A program made the position numbers and the translations under genes. Positions 7,750 to 16,435 of a stretch of 64,000 nucleotides of DNA are shown piece by piece. The DNA comes from Phycisphaerales bacterium. GTDB taxonomy: Bacteria; Planctomycetota; Phycisphaerae; Phycisphaerales; UBA1924. A model generated the notes under the pieces. That model ran no database searches. It saw only the letters and a program-made list of their open reading frames with translations, and was not told the origin of the DNA. Every line of letters begins with the position of its first letter. The stretch's first letter is position 1. The stretch covers positions 62,001 through 126,000 of the forward strand of contig JAJDDF010000016.1 of the NCBI GenBank assembly GCA_029260455.1. The letters are read 5' to 3'.

Positions 7750-8244
7750 ATGGCAGGCAGAATTACAAAAGCTGAAGAGCAACTTCGTCCCGACCCGCGC
7801 TATGGCAACAAAGTGCTGAGCCGGTTCATCAACTGCATCATGACTGACGGCCGCAAGACCAGCGCCGAACGCGTGATCTATGACGCGATGGACCTGATTG
7901 AGAAGCGGCTCCAGAAAGAGGGCGGCCATCCTGAGGGATGCGAATCCGCAATTGATATTTTTGATTGCGCGATCAACAACGTCAAGCCGCACGTCGAGGT
8001 GCGCTCCAAGCGCATCGGTGGTGCCAACTACCAGGTGCCGATGCAGGTTGGCCCGCGTCGGCGTCAGTCACTGGCCTTTCGGTGGATCATCACGGCATGC
8101 CGCAGTGAAAAGGGCCGCCCGATGCACATGCGTCTTGCCGAAGAACTCTTCGCGGCCTCCAAGGGCGAGGGCAAGGCAATGGGCACGCGCGAGCAGACTC
8201 ACCGCATGGCCGATGCGAACCGCGCGTTTGCACACTTTGCATAA
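7750..8244 (+). CDS. rpsG: Small ribosomal subunit protein S7
   Basis: 164 residues, slightly longer than the usual 156. S7 nucleates assembly of the 30S head and contacts the E-site tRNA. Recognisable blocks are DPRYGNKVLSRFIN, MTDGRKTSAE, the central VEVRSKRIGGANYQVP and the C-terminal THRMADANRAFAH. A GGAG stands six bases before the ATG and a folded element lies directly upstream. The gene is followed by the converging queG instead of fusA, so the str operon is truncated to rpsL-rpsG here. Confidence 0.97.
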   Translation: MAGRITKAEEQLRPDPRYGNKVLSRFINCIMTDGRKTSAERVIYDAMDLIEKRLQKEGGHPEGCESAIDIFDCAINNVKPHVEVRSKRIGGANYQVPMQVGPRRRQSLAFRWIITACRSEKGRPMHMRLAEELFAASKGEGKAMGTREQTHRMADANRAFAHFA

Positions 8245-8260
8245 CAGAGTGCAATCGGCT

Positions 8261-8323
8261 CCCCTCGCCCCGCTTGCGGGGAGAGGGTGGATCCCGACTT
8301 GTCAGGAGACGGGTGAGGGGCTC
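8261..8323. repeat. GC-rich hairpin repeat between rpsG and queG
   Basis: CCCCGC (8268-8273) and GCGGGG (8276-8281) pair across a TT loop. CCCTC (8262-8266) and GAGGG (8283-8287) extend the stem. The remaining bases run to a second GAGGGG-type block near 8315-8321. It lies between converging genes and can act as a bidirectional terminator. Its composition resembles the hairpin at 3603-3625, which suggests a dispersed intergenic repeat. Confidence 0.55.
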
Positions 8324-8324
8324 T

Positions 8325-9410
8325 TCAGCGATCCGCCAAAACCTCCCGCGCCATCCCTCGCACAAGCCCAGGCTCCGATTTGTCATTGGCCATCTCGCGC
8401 AGACGCGCATCAATCGCGGGCGTGCGCGCATTGCTGGCGGCGATGACTGCATTCCGCCGGAGCATGTCGAGCTTGGCGCGTTTCATGGCGCTTCGCCGCG
8501 TGAGCGCCCGGCGGTCGTCCTCAGTCCAGTTGAGCATTGCAAGCAGGTCCGGGCCCTTGCCATTCGCAGCATCCAGTGCCTCGCGCGGGGCATAGGCGGG
8601 GTTGGCGCGCATGATGCCGATCTTGCCGGAACGCGGCGAATTGTGCGGGCAGACCTCCTGACAAATATCGCAGCCATATATCCAGTCGCCGATTGCCTTG
8701 TGAAACTCCGGGTCGATTGCGGTGCGGTGTTCGATGGTCAAATAGCTGATGCATTTTTTCGCATCAAGTGCGTAGGGTGTGATCGCACTCGTCGGGCAGG
8801 CATCAATGCAGCGTGTGCAGGTGCCGCAATGGTCTTCAGAAACACTTTGGCGTTTGGGCGGTGTGATAGTGAGTGTGGTCAGCAGGCCTCCCAAAAACAG
8901 ATAGCTGCCCTTGCGCCGGTGCATGAGAAGCGTGTTCTTGCCGATCCACCCGAGCCCCGCGCGCAGTGCGTGTTCACGCTCCATGACCGGGGCGGTATCG
9001 ACAAACGCCCGCGATGCGCTGTGCGGATAGCGCTCGCCAAGTAAATCGCACAGCGCGTGCAGGCGCTTCTTCATGGTGACGTGATAGTCATCACCACGGG
9101 CATAGCGCGCGACGCGGCCCGTCCCCGGCGCGAGTGCATCGGGCGGGTCGTTGCGCGAGGCGTATTGATCGGCGACCATCACGATTGATCGTGCGCCATC
9201 GAGCAGCAGGCGCGGATCGATGCGCAGCTCGGTGTTATTCGCCATGTAGGTCATTTCGCCGTAGGTGCCATTGGCGATCCATTGACGCAATGCCGTTGCG
9301 CGCTCCGTCGAGATCGGCCCGGCATCACACACGCCCGCGAGCACAAAGCCCAGGTCATGGGCGAGCGCGACGATATCTTCGCCGCGAACGGTTTCGCCCG
9401 CACTGGTCAT
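8325..9410 (-). CDS. queG: Epoxyqueuosine reductase QueG
   Basis: Cobalamin- and iron-sulphur-dependent enzyme that reduces epoxyqueuosine to queuosine at the wobble base of GUN-anticodon tRNAs. From the ATG at 9410 it is 361 residues. The catalytic aspartate region is VDTAPVMER (137-145). Two [4Fe-4S] sites are visible: C195, C198, C201, C205 in CGTCTRCIDACP, and C247, C250, C254 in CDICQEVCPHN. The frame is open to 9452, but that start overlaps the preceding gene by 41 bases, while 9410 lies one base past its stop. yhhQ (queuosine precursor uptake) is also in this window. Confidence 0.93.
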   Translation of the reverse strand: MTSAGETVRGEDIVALAHDLGFVLAGVCDAGPISTERATALRQWIANGTYGEMTYMANNTELRIDPRLLLDGARSIVMVADQYASRNDPPDALAPGTGRVARYARGDDYHVTMKKRLHALCDLLGERYPHSASRAFVDTAPVMEREHALRAGLGWIGKNTLLMHRRKGSYLFLGGLLTTLTITPPKRQSVSEDHCGTCTRCIDACPTSAITPYALDAKKCISYLTIEHRTAIDPEFHKAIGDWIYGCDICQEVCPHNSPRSGKIGIMRANPAYAPREALDAANGKGPDLLAMLNWTEDDRRALTRRSAMKRAKLDMLRRNAVIAASNARTPAIDARLREMANDKSEPGLVRGMAREVLADR

Positions 9411-9411
9411 A

Positions 9412-10275
9412 TCAGGCTGCGGAGTGCGCATCCGCGTGCGCCGCGGGGCCAATCCATCCTGAGATCACCTGCGCCGCCTTGGGCAACGCAAGTTCAGGTG
9501 AGGCAAGCCCTTCGACCCATGCGCGCTCCCATTCATAGGTGAGCCACCCGTCAAAGTTATCGCGTGCGAGCGCGCAGACAACATCAGCATTGGGCAGTTC
9601 ACCCGTACCAAGTTCAACAGGCGTATCACCTTTGCGATCGCGCAGCCGCACCATGGCAAGTGCATCACCCAGATGGTTGATCGCCGCGACCGGGTCATCA
9701 CCCGCAGTGACGCCCGCAGCGATGTCGTAACACGCGCGCACGCTGGGATGGCCTGCGCAGGTGACGATCTCAGCAAGATCATCGGCGCTGGCAAAATCGC
9801 CGGCGTTTTCCATCAGAATCGTCACACCCCGGTGCCTGCATGAATCCGCCAGTCGCGCTGCGCGGGCTGCAATGCGCTTCAGCGTGCTGCGCCGGTTTTC
9901 AAATGGTCCCTTAGGCACGCGAAATGGAAACACACGCACGGCCGGTGCGCCGAAGCTGCCAGCGATATCGATATAGCTCCGCCCCTCATCAATACACTTC
10001 CACGACTTGGCAAAAATGTGTCCAAGCACTGGCGGCATAATGCATTCATCCAATGTCAGACCAGTGGCAACACCCGCAGGTTCGATGCCCGCAGACATGA
10101 ACATGCGCCGCAGTTTGTTGCCCCCAGTCATCGCGGGGTCACAGGCAAAACGTGTCGACCCGGTGCCAAATGAGCGCAGCTCGATCCCGGCGTACCCCCA
10201 CTCCGACGCCGCGGTGATCAATCGCTCAAGGGGCCATTCAGGACAAGCGATACTTGAAAAAGCAATGCGAACCAT
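9412..10275 (-). CDS. Sugar phosphate isomerase/epimerase, xylose-isomerase-like TIM barrel
   Basis: 287 residues with the AP-endonuclease-2/xylose-isomerase TIM-barrel pattern. It begins MVRIAFSS and has GYAGIELR early. Metal-site motifs are visible as ILMENAGDF (~148-156) and VRACYDIAAG (~180-189), with LTYEWERAW near the end. Members isomerise or epimerise sugars, inositols or hydroxypyruvate using a divalent metal. The substrate cannot be told from sequence. The stop is one base from the queG ATG, so the two genes are probably co-transcribed, although no metabolic link between them is obvious. Confidence 0.8.
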   Translation of the reverse strand: MVRIAFSSIACPEWPLERLITAASEWGYAGIELRSFGTGSTRFACDPAMTGGNKLRRMFMSAGIEPAGVATGLTLDECIMPPVLGHIFAKSWKCIDEGRSYIDIAGSFGAPAVRVFPFRVPKGPFENRRSTLKRIAARAARLADSCRHRGVTILMENAGDFASADDLAEIVTCAGHPSVRACYDIAAGVTAGDDPVAAINHLGDALAMVRLRDRKGDTPVELGTGELPNADVVCALARDNFDGWLTYEWERAWVEGLASPELALPKAAQVISGWIGPAAHADAHSAA

Positions 10276-10317
10276 AGGTCAAAGGATACCCGAGTCTGGC
10301 GCACCGCGCGAAGACTG

Positions 10318-12378
10318 CTATTGAGCGTCGTCGCGTGCCTTCAAGGTCACTTCCAGTGTGCTTGGCTCGCCGTTGCGAATGATGCCGATGCTCACGATAT
10401 CACCGGGTTCATGATTTACAAGAGCCTGGAACCAGGTCTGGACATCGGGAATCTCTTCGCCATTCCATGTAGCCATGAGGTCGCCCGCCAGAAGGCCGCC
10501 CTCAGCAGCAGGCGTGCCGGGATAGACCTCGCCCACCATGACGCCCGCGTTGTCTTCGCCGTAGCTGCCTGGGGCAATGCCAAAGCGCACCTTCATGCGC
10601 GAGCGGGGGCGATCTTGTTGTTGCTCATCGCGCCCACCCGTGGCGACCGCGCCCTTCGGCCCGGCGAACTTGGGCTGATCGGGGCGGGTGCCGAGATCGA
10701 GCAGGAGATGCTCGACGATGCCGATGATGCGCATCGCGCCAACGACATTGATCTTGTCGGCGGTGTCGGTGGGCATGTGATAGTCGTTGTGCAGACCCGA
10801 GAAGAAGTGCAGCACCGGGATGGTGGCGCGGGCGAAGTGGGCATGGTCGGAACGCCCGCCGGTGGCGCTGTCGAGCTTGAGTTCAAGCCGATCCTGAACG
10901 GGCACTTTTGCTTCTGCGGCGTCGAGCAGTTCTTCCCAGATGTCTGAGGTGCCGATGCCGCTCACTTCGACTTCATCATCTTCAACGCGGCCCACCATGT
11001 CGAAGTTGATCATGGCGGCGACTTGTTCTTCGGTGAGCGGCGTGTGGGCGACGAAGTGCGCAGAGCCCAGCAGGCCAAGCTCTTCGCCAGCAAAGCAGAA
11101 GAAGAGCATGCTGCGGCGGGGCGTGTCTCCCATCTCGGCGTAGCGGTCGCGCATGCGCTTGGCGAGGAGCAAGACGCCTGCGGTGCCGGAGGCGTTGTCA
11201 TCGGCGCCGGGGTGAATGATTCCGGCAGCCGCCTCACCGCCGCGCGAACCGAAGTGGCCATAGCCAAGGTGGTCGTAGTGGGCCCCGAGGACGACATATT
11301 CGTCGGCGAGGTGGCCAGAGCCTGGCAGGATGGCGGCGACGTTTTCTGCTGTATGTGAAGCACGTTCGAGCCCGACGCCCATGGAGAATGTCGCGCCGTT
11401 GCCATCGAGCATGATGGGCGCGTGCGAGCCAGCGTCAGCGAGTTCGCGCAACTGGCGCAGAGAGCGGCCTTGCGCATCGGCTGCGCGGACGATGGCGTCG
11501 GCCCGAGCGGTGGACACCATGATCGCGGGACCACCAAGATCGCCCAGGCTCATCGAGCCGGGACGCGCGAGTCCATCGATCCGGGGATCATCGGCACCGG
11601 GCGGGTTGACGAGAATCACGCCCGCAGCGCCGTGATCGGACAGCGCCTTGAACTTGCCATACAGCCCGGCGGCGCGCGTCCAGCCCGTGTCGGTCCACTT
11701 GCTCGCGCCCTTATCGTTCATAGGCTCGAAGCGCAGCATCATGGCGATCTTGCCATTGAGGTCAGCTTCGCCATCGAAACTCGTGTAGTCATCCTCGTCG
11801 ATCGCATAGCCGACGAACGCAATGGGCAACGCCTCTTCGTTGGTGATCACGCCGGCGTGTCCAAGGGCGACGAAGTCTTTGCCATCTTCGAGTTGGCGCG
11901 TGCCACCGGGACCGTTGAAGGTCGCTTCGGCGAGGGTGACTTCAGTCTTGCCGCGCACGGTAAAGGGCTGGGCAAAGTCGGGGCCATCGTCTGCGGCATC
12001 AGTTGCATCGAATTGCACAGTCTGTTGTGTGAAGCCGATTTGGAGGCCCAACTTGCGAAAGTGCCACTCGAGGTATTCGGCGGCAAGCTCACCGCCGCGC
12101 GTGTCGGCCGAGCGACCCTCGAAGAACTCATTGGCGAGGGTGACATCGTGGACCATGAAGTCGAAGGTGTCGGCGGGCAGGCCGGCGAACTCATCGCCAA
12201 GCGTGATTTCATCGGTCGATTGGCGCAGCGCGCCGGGACGAGCATCGGTATGGTTCACGGAAATACTGCACGCCGCAAGCCCCGTTGCGACGACCACTAC
12301 ACCCGCACCTGCAACTCGACGTCCCCACCGCACTATTGATGTATCCGCTGATGTGTCCACACTCATCTCCATCTGCAT
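10318..12378 (-). CDS. Lipoprotein M28 zinc aminopeptidase with PA and PDZ domains
   Basis: 686 residues. The N-terminus has a hydrophobic stretch ending in a lipobox, with LAAC placing the lipidated cysteine at 37. A PA-like insert covers about 165-300. The M28 catalytic core follows: H367/D369 in GAHYDHLG, D393 in GADDNASG, E432/E433 in EELGLLG, D460 in NFDMVG, and H534 in NDYHMPTDT. These are the two-zinc ligands and catalytic base. A C-terminal PDZ domain (about 590-680) includes PGTPAAEGGLLAGDLM. It likely trims peptides in the periplasm, anchored to a membrane. The gene is divergent from gcvP; no partner is evident. Confidence 0.9.
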   Translation of the reverse strand: MQMEMSVDTSADTSIVRWGRRVAGAGVVVVATGLAACSISVNHTDARPGALRQSTDEITLGDEFAGLPADTFDFMVHDVTLANEFFEGRSADTRGGELAAEYLEWHFRKLGLQIGFTQQTVQFDATDAADDGPDFAQPFTVRGKTEVTLAEATFNGPGGTRQLEDGKDFVALGHAGVITNEEALPIAFVGYAIDEDDYTSFDGEADLNGKIAMMLRFEPMNDKGASKWTDTGWTRAAGLYGKFKALSDHGAAGVILVNPPGADDPRIDGLARPGSMSLGDLGGPAIMVSTARADAIVRAADAQGRSLRQLRELADAGSHAPIMLDGNGATFSMGVGLERASHTAENVAAILPGSGHLADEYVVLGAHYDHLGYGHFGSRGGEAAAGIIHPGADDNASGTAGVLLLAKRMRDRYAEMGDTPRRSMLFFCFAGEELGLLGSAHFVAHTPLTEEQVAAMINFDMVGRVEDDEVEVSGIGTSDIWEELLDAAEAKVPVQDRLELKLDSATGGRSDHAHFARATIPVLHFFSGLHNDYHMPTDTADKINVVGAMRIIGIVEHLLLDLGTRPDQPKFAGPKGAVATGGRDEQQQDRPRSRMKVRFGIAPGSYGEDNAGVMVGEVYPGTPAAEGGLLAGDLMATWNGEEIPDVQTWFQALVNHEPGDIVSIGIIRNGEPSTLEVTLKARDDAQ

Positions 12379-12568
12379 GTGTTTGATTACTGTGACGCGA
12401 TCCTAGCCGCGAACCCTTCTGCTCGCGCCCCCAAGCTGTCGTGGCGTGTCGATCTGTCGTTGCGGGCTCAACGCCGCTAGACTCAAGCCAACGGGAAGCC
12501 TCCCCCGAGCCTTCCCATATTCGCACTGCATTTGCACTTTTTTTACGGCCTGCGTCAACCGATGACGT

Positions 12569-12583
12569 GGGCGGGAGACGCCC
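12569..12583. repeat. GGGCG...CGCCC mini-hairpin upstream of gcvP
   Basis: GGGCG (12569-12573) and CGCCC (12579-12583) flank a GGAGA loop. A near-identical hairpin with an AGA loop is at 42212-42224. The loop contains a Shine-Dalgarno-like GGAGA next to a GTG at 12584. If this is a dispersed repeat, that GTG may be a decoy start for gcvP. Confidence 0.4.
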
Positions 12584-12622
12584 GTGCCGACCGTGACGAC
12601 CAACCAGCCAATCTCGAAACCG

Positions 12623-15547
12623 ATGTCCGATTCCCAGAGCCCCGCTGCGCCTGACCTCGACCCGACGGACACCTTTCTGCGCCGCCACATCGGCCCGGAT
12701 GCGAACGATCAGCGCGAGATGCTGAGGCTCTTGGGGCTTGCATCACTTGATGCGCTGACGGATCATGCGGTGCCTGAGGCAATCCAAACGCGCACGGCGC
12801 TGCCGCTGCCGAAGGGATTGGGCGAGCACGAACTGCTCGATGCGCTGCGCACGATTGCGAACAGGAATGAAGTCTTTCGTTCGTGCATCGGCATGGGGTA
12901 TCACGGCACGGTGACGCCCGGTGTGATTTTGCGCAACGTCCTCGAAGACCCGCGCTGGTACACGCAGTACACGCCCTATCAGGCGGAGATTTCGCAGGGG
13001 CGGCTCGAAGCGCTGTTGAATTTTCAGACGATGGTTGCTGACTTGACGGGCTTGCCGCTTGCGGGTGCGAGTTTGCTTGACGAGGCAACCGCGGCGGCGG
13101 AAGCGATGGGCATGTGCTTTACTGCGGCGCGCCAGAAGAAGCCAGCGTTCTTTGCCAGCGATGATTGTCATCCGCAGACGATTGCGGTGATGCGGACACG
13201 GGCGGCAGGGCTTGGAATTGAGTTGGTGGTTGCGCCGGTTGCGCATGCTGGTGATGCGCTGGCGACCGGCACGGTCTGCGGCGTGCTCGTGCAATACCCG
13301 TCCACCGACGGGCGCATCGAGTGTTATGAAACGCTTGCGACACAGGTGCATGACGCCGGCGCTCTGCTCGTGTGCGCGACGGATTTGCTGGCGCTGACGC
13401 TCATCCGCCCGCCGGGCGAATGGGGGGCAGACATTGCCATAGGCAGCGCGCAGCGTTTTGGCGTGCCGATGGGGCTTGGCGGGCCGCACGCGGCGTTTAT
13501 TGCATGCACCGATGCGCACGCGCGGCGGATGCCCGGGCGCATCATTGGCGTGTCGAAGGATGGGCAAGGCAATGTGGCATATCGCATGGCGCTGCAAACA
13601 CGCGAGCAGCACATTCGACGCGAAAAGGCCACGAGCAACATCTGCACGGCACAGGCGCTACTCGCGATCATCGCGGGGTTTTATGGCGTGTATCACGGTC
13701 CCGAGGGGCTGAAGGCGATTGCGCTGCGCATTCGTGCGCTCACGCAAACGCTGCGGGCTGGATTGCTCAGCGCGGGTTGTGAAATTGCAGAGGACTTGGT
13801 GTTTGACACGCTGCGCGTGAAGCCGAGGGGCGATGTGCAAGAGGTGCTTGCCGCGGCACGCGAGAAGAAGATCAATCTGCGCGACTTTGGCGATGGCACG
13901 GTTGGTGTGACGCTTGATGAGTCTTCTGACCGGACTCTGGTGGCTGATCTCCTAGCGGCCTTTGGCGGGAACGCGAATGAAGATATCGATGCGTTGGCCA
14001 GCAACGCACGCCTTGAGATGCCGTCGGTGTTCGCGCGCTCGACACCCTTCATGCAGCATGCGGTGTTCAACAAATATCACAGCGAAACCGAGATGCTGCG
14101 CTATATCACCGAGCTTGCGAATAAGGACCTATCGCTTGCGCACGCCATGATTCCGCTGGGCTCTTGCACGATGAAACTCAACGCCACGACGGAAATGCTG
14201 CCCATCACCTGGCCCGAGTTTGCGAATATGCATCCTTTTGCGCCGCCCGAGCAGTGGCGCGGCTACGGAGAGCTTTTCAAGTCACTCGAGTCGCAGATCA
14301 GCGCGATGACTGATTTGCCCGCGGTGAGTCTGCAGCCCAACGCCGGCGCGCAGGGCGAATACGCGGGTTTGCTCGCGATTCATGCGTTTCACAAGGCCAA
14401 TCGGGCGAAGGGCTTGGATGCCGAGCAGCGCGATGTCTGCTTGATTCCCACGTCTGCGCACGGCACGAATCCCGCATCCGCGATCATGGCGGGGATGCGC
14501 GTGGTGCCGATCGTGTGCGATGGCAAGGGCAATATTGACCTCGACGATCTGCGTGCAAAGGCAGCGCAACATGCGGCCAAACTCGGCGCCATCATGATTA
14601 CCTATCCGTCTACGCATGGCGTGTTCGAAGCCGACATCAAGGAGATGTGCGCGATCGTGCATGAGCATGGCGGGCAGGTCTATATGGATGGCGCGAACAT
14701 GAACGCGCAGGTGGGGCTGACATCGCCCGGCGCGATTGGCGCGGATGTGTGCCATCTCAATTTGCACAAGACGTTTTGCATTCCGCACGGCGGCGGCGGG
14801 CCGGGCGTGGGGCCGATTGCGGTCGCGGAACATCTAGCGCCCTACCTGCCGGGGCATCCACTATTCCCGGGGATGCCGTGCAACGGTGATCAAACGAAGA
14901 GCGCGATTGGGCCGGTCGCTGCGGCGCCGTATGGTTCGGCGCTCATTCTCACGATCAGTTGGGCGTACATCGCGATGATGGGCGCGGATGGGCTGAAAGA
15001 TGCAACGCAGGTTGCGATTCTCAATGCGAACTACATGGCGCGGCGGCTGCGCGATGATTTCAACATTCTCTACACCGGCCCGGGCGGGCTCGTCGCGCAC
15101 GAATTCATCTTGGATTGCAGACCTTTTGAGAAGTCGGCGGGCGTCAAGATTGATGATGTGGCCAAGCGGCTGATGGATTATGGGTTTCACGGCCCGACCA
15201 TGAGTTGGCCCGTTCCCGGCACGTTGATGGTCGAGCCCACGGAGAGCGAATCCAAGGCGGAGATCGATCGGTTTTGCGATGCGATGATTGCGATTCGCGT
15301 CGAGATTGCCGCCATCGAGCGGGGCGAAATGCCCAAAGATGACAACCCGCTGATGCATTCGCCGCACACGATGCAGATGGTGGGCGCCGATGACTGGCCC
15401 CATGTCTATTCCCGCGAAACGGCGGCGTGGCCCGTGCCATCACTGCGGCAGCGCAAGTTCTGGCCCGCTTGCGCACGGGTGGACAACGCGTATGGCGATC
15501 GGAACTTGTTTTGCACATGCCCGGGGATGGAGGAGTTGGCGGGGTAA
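12623..15547 (+). CDS. gcvP: Glycine dehydrogenase (decarboxylating), P protein
   Basis: Single-chain PLP-dependent P protein of the glycine cleavage system, releasing CO2 from glycine and passing the aminomethyl group to GcvH. The start here is the ATG giving MSDSQSP, 17 residues before the conserved FLRRHIGPD, as in E. coli. A GTG at 12584 would add 13 residues and has a Shine-Dalgarno inside a hairpin. Length is about 974 against 957 in E. coli. The PLP lysine is in [18 protein letters not shown] (codon at 14768-14770). GSCTMKLNA is also canonical. No gcvT or gcvH is nearby and no glycine riboswitch was recognised upstream. Confidence 0.96.
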   Translation: MSDSQSPAAPDLDPTDTFLRRHIGPDANDQREMLRLLGLASLDALTDHAVPEAIQTRTALPLPKGLGEHELLDALRTIANRNEVFRSCIGMGYHGTVTPGVILRNVLEDPRWYTQYTPYQAEISQGRLEALLNFQTMVADLTGLPLAGASLLDEATAAAEAMGMCFTAARQKKPAFFASDDCHPQTIAVMRTRAAGLGIELVVAPVAHAGDALATGTVCGVLVQYPSTDGRIECYETLATQVHDAGALLVCATDLLALTLIRPPGEWGADIAIGSAQRFGVPMGLGGPHAAFIACTDAHARRMPGRIIGVSKDGQGNVAYRMALQTREQHIRREKATSNICTAQALLAIIAGFYGVYHGPEGLKAIALRIRALTQTLRAGLLSAGCEIAEDLVFDTLRVKPRGDVQEVLAAAREKKINLRDFGDGTVGVTLDESSDRTLVADLLAAFGGNANEDIDALASNARLEMPSVFARSTPFMQHAVFNKYHSETEMLRYITELANKDLSLAHAMIPLGSCTMKLNATTEMLPITWPEFANMHPFAPPEQWRGYGELFKSLESQISAMTDLPAVSLQPNAGAQGEYAGLLAIHAFHKANRAKGLDAEQRDVCLIPTSAHGTNPASAIMAGMRVVPIVCDGKGNIDLDDLRAKAAQHAAKLGAIMITYPSTHGVFEADIKEMCAIVHEHGGQVYMDGANMNAQVGLTSPGAIGADVCHLNLHKTFCIPHGGGGPGVGPIAVAEHLAPYLPGHPLFPGMPCNGDQTKSAIGPVAAAPYGSALILTISWAYIAMMGADGLKDATQVAILNANYMARRLRDDFNILYTGPGGLVAHEFILDCRPFEKSAGVKIDDVAKRLMDYGFHGPTMSWPVPGTLMVEPTESESKAEIDRFCDAMIAIRVEIAAIERGEMPKDDNPLMHSPHTMQMVGADDWPHVYSRETAAWPVPSLRQRKFWPACARVDNAYGDRNLFCTCPGMEELAG

Positions 15548-15551
15548 GGCG

Positions 15552-16385
15552 CTACTCGTCACCGGCCGGATCGTGCAAGTTGTAGGCCCAGCGCAACAGG
15601 TACGGCCTGCGAAGCGATACATGCGAAAAGTAGGTGCCGCAGTCGATGCGCGCGGAGATGGCGCGGGCGCGAGCGAGCCGCTCGTCACGATTGGTCGGCG
15701 GATCAATGATGTCGCGGATGATGTCCTCAATGACGTGCTTCGCTTGTTCGTCCGTCCGCTCCATCTCGATGAGTAGGTATGGGAGGGCAACGTAGCCCAT
15801 CTGATAGAGCGCGGCAGCCGCCTCCATGGCGTCGTCTTCCATGTCATTGTCGCGAAGATGCGGCAACAAGATTTTCGCGACGGCCTCGGCATGGTCTTGG
15901 CACCCCTCTGCCCCGAGTATCAACGCCGCGACAAAACGCTGCTGATAGTCTTCGGAGTCAAGACACTCAACAAGCAACTGCGCCGAACGATCAATGTGCC
16001 ATCCGAGTAGTTGTGCTGCTGCACGGCCATTCTTCACCATGACGTTGCCATCTCGCGACCACGGCATGCCATCGTCGCGCAACGCCTCAATGCACACTTC
16101 AAGAAGCTGATCACTCGGCTTTTCCTTGATGCCTTGAATTTGAATCAACACATTGGCCGCAAGTTGCCGCTGCTGCCAGTCGTCGCTCCTTAGTGCATCC
16201 TCGAGTGCCGGTACAGCAGCAATTCCAATTTCCTGCAATCCATCAATTGCGCGATACGCATTCCACCGCTCATCATCATCGTGCAGGTCAGCAACCAACC
16301 GCTCAATTTGCACAGATTCGGCAGCCGACTCGGTCACATCGGGCGCACCCATCATTATCGCAGCAATCAAAATCCACTCATGCAT
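15552..16385 (-). CDS. Exported HEAT-repeat protein
   Basis: 277 residues. A short hydrophobic start (MHEWILIAAIMMGAP) suggests export or a signal peptide. The rest is a series of paired helices with HEAT/PBS-lyase character: NAYRAIDGLQEIG, AVPALEDALRSDD, RQLAANVLIQI, AAQLLGWHIDRS and RFVAALILGAEG. Such solenoids bind proteins; no catalytic residue is seen. A strong Shine-Dalgarno (AAGGAGG, five bases before the ATG) fixes the start. The stop lies four bases from the converging gcvP stop. A second HEAT protein, a lipoprotein, is at 60629-61756. Confidence 0.65.
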   Translation of the reverse strand: MHEWILIAAIMMGAPDVTESAAESVQIERLVADLHDDDERWNAYRAIDGLQEIGIAAVPALEDALRSDDWQQRQLAANVLIQIQGIKEKPSDQLLEVCIEALRDDGMPWSRDGNVMVKNGRAAAQLLGWHIDRSAQLLVECLDSEDYQQRFVAALILGAEGCQDHAEAVAKILLPHLRDNDMEDDAMEAAAALYQMGYVALPYLLIEMERTDEQAKHVIEDIIRDIIDPPTNRDERLARARAISARIDCGTYFSHVSLRRPYLLRWAYNLHDPAGDE

Positions 16386-16435
16386 ACCAGCCTCCTTGCC
16401 GGAGCAACAGCATCATAACGCCCCACGCGGCCCCC

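Noticed and set aside
12379-12622. Possible glycine riboswitch ahead of gcvP
   Set aside because: None of the conserved glycine-aptamer segments could be found in the divergent interval.
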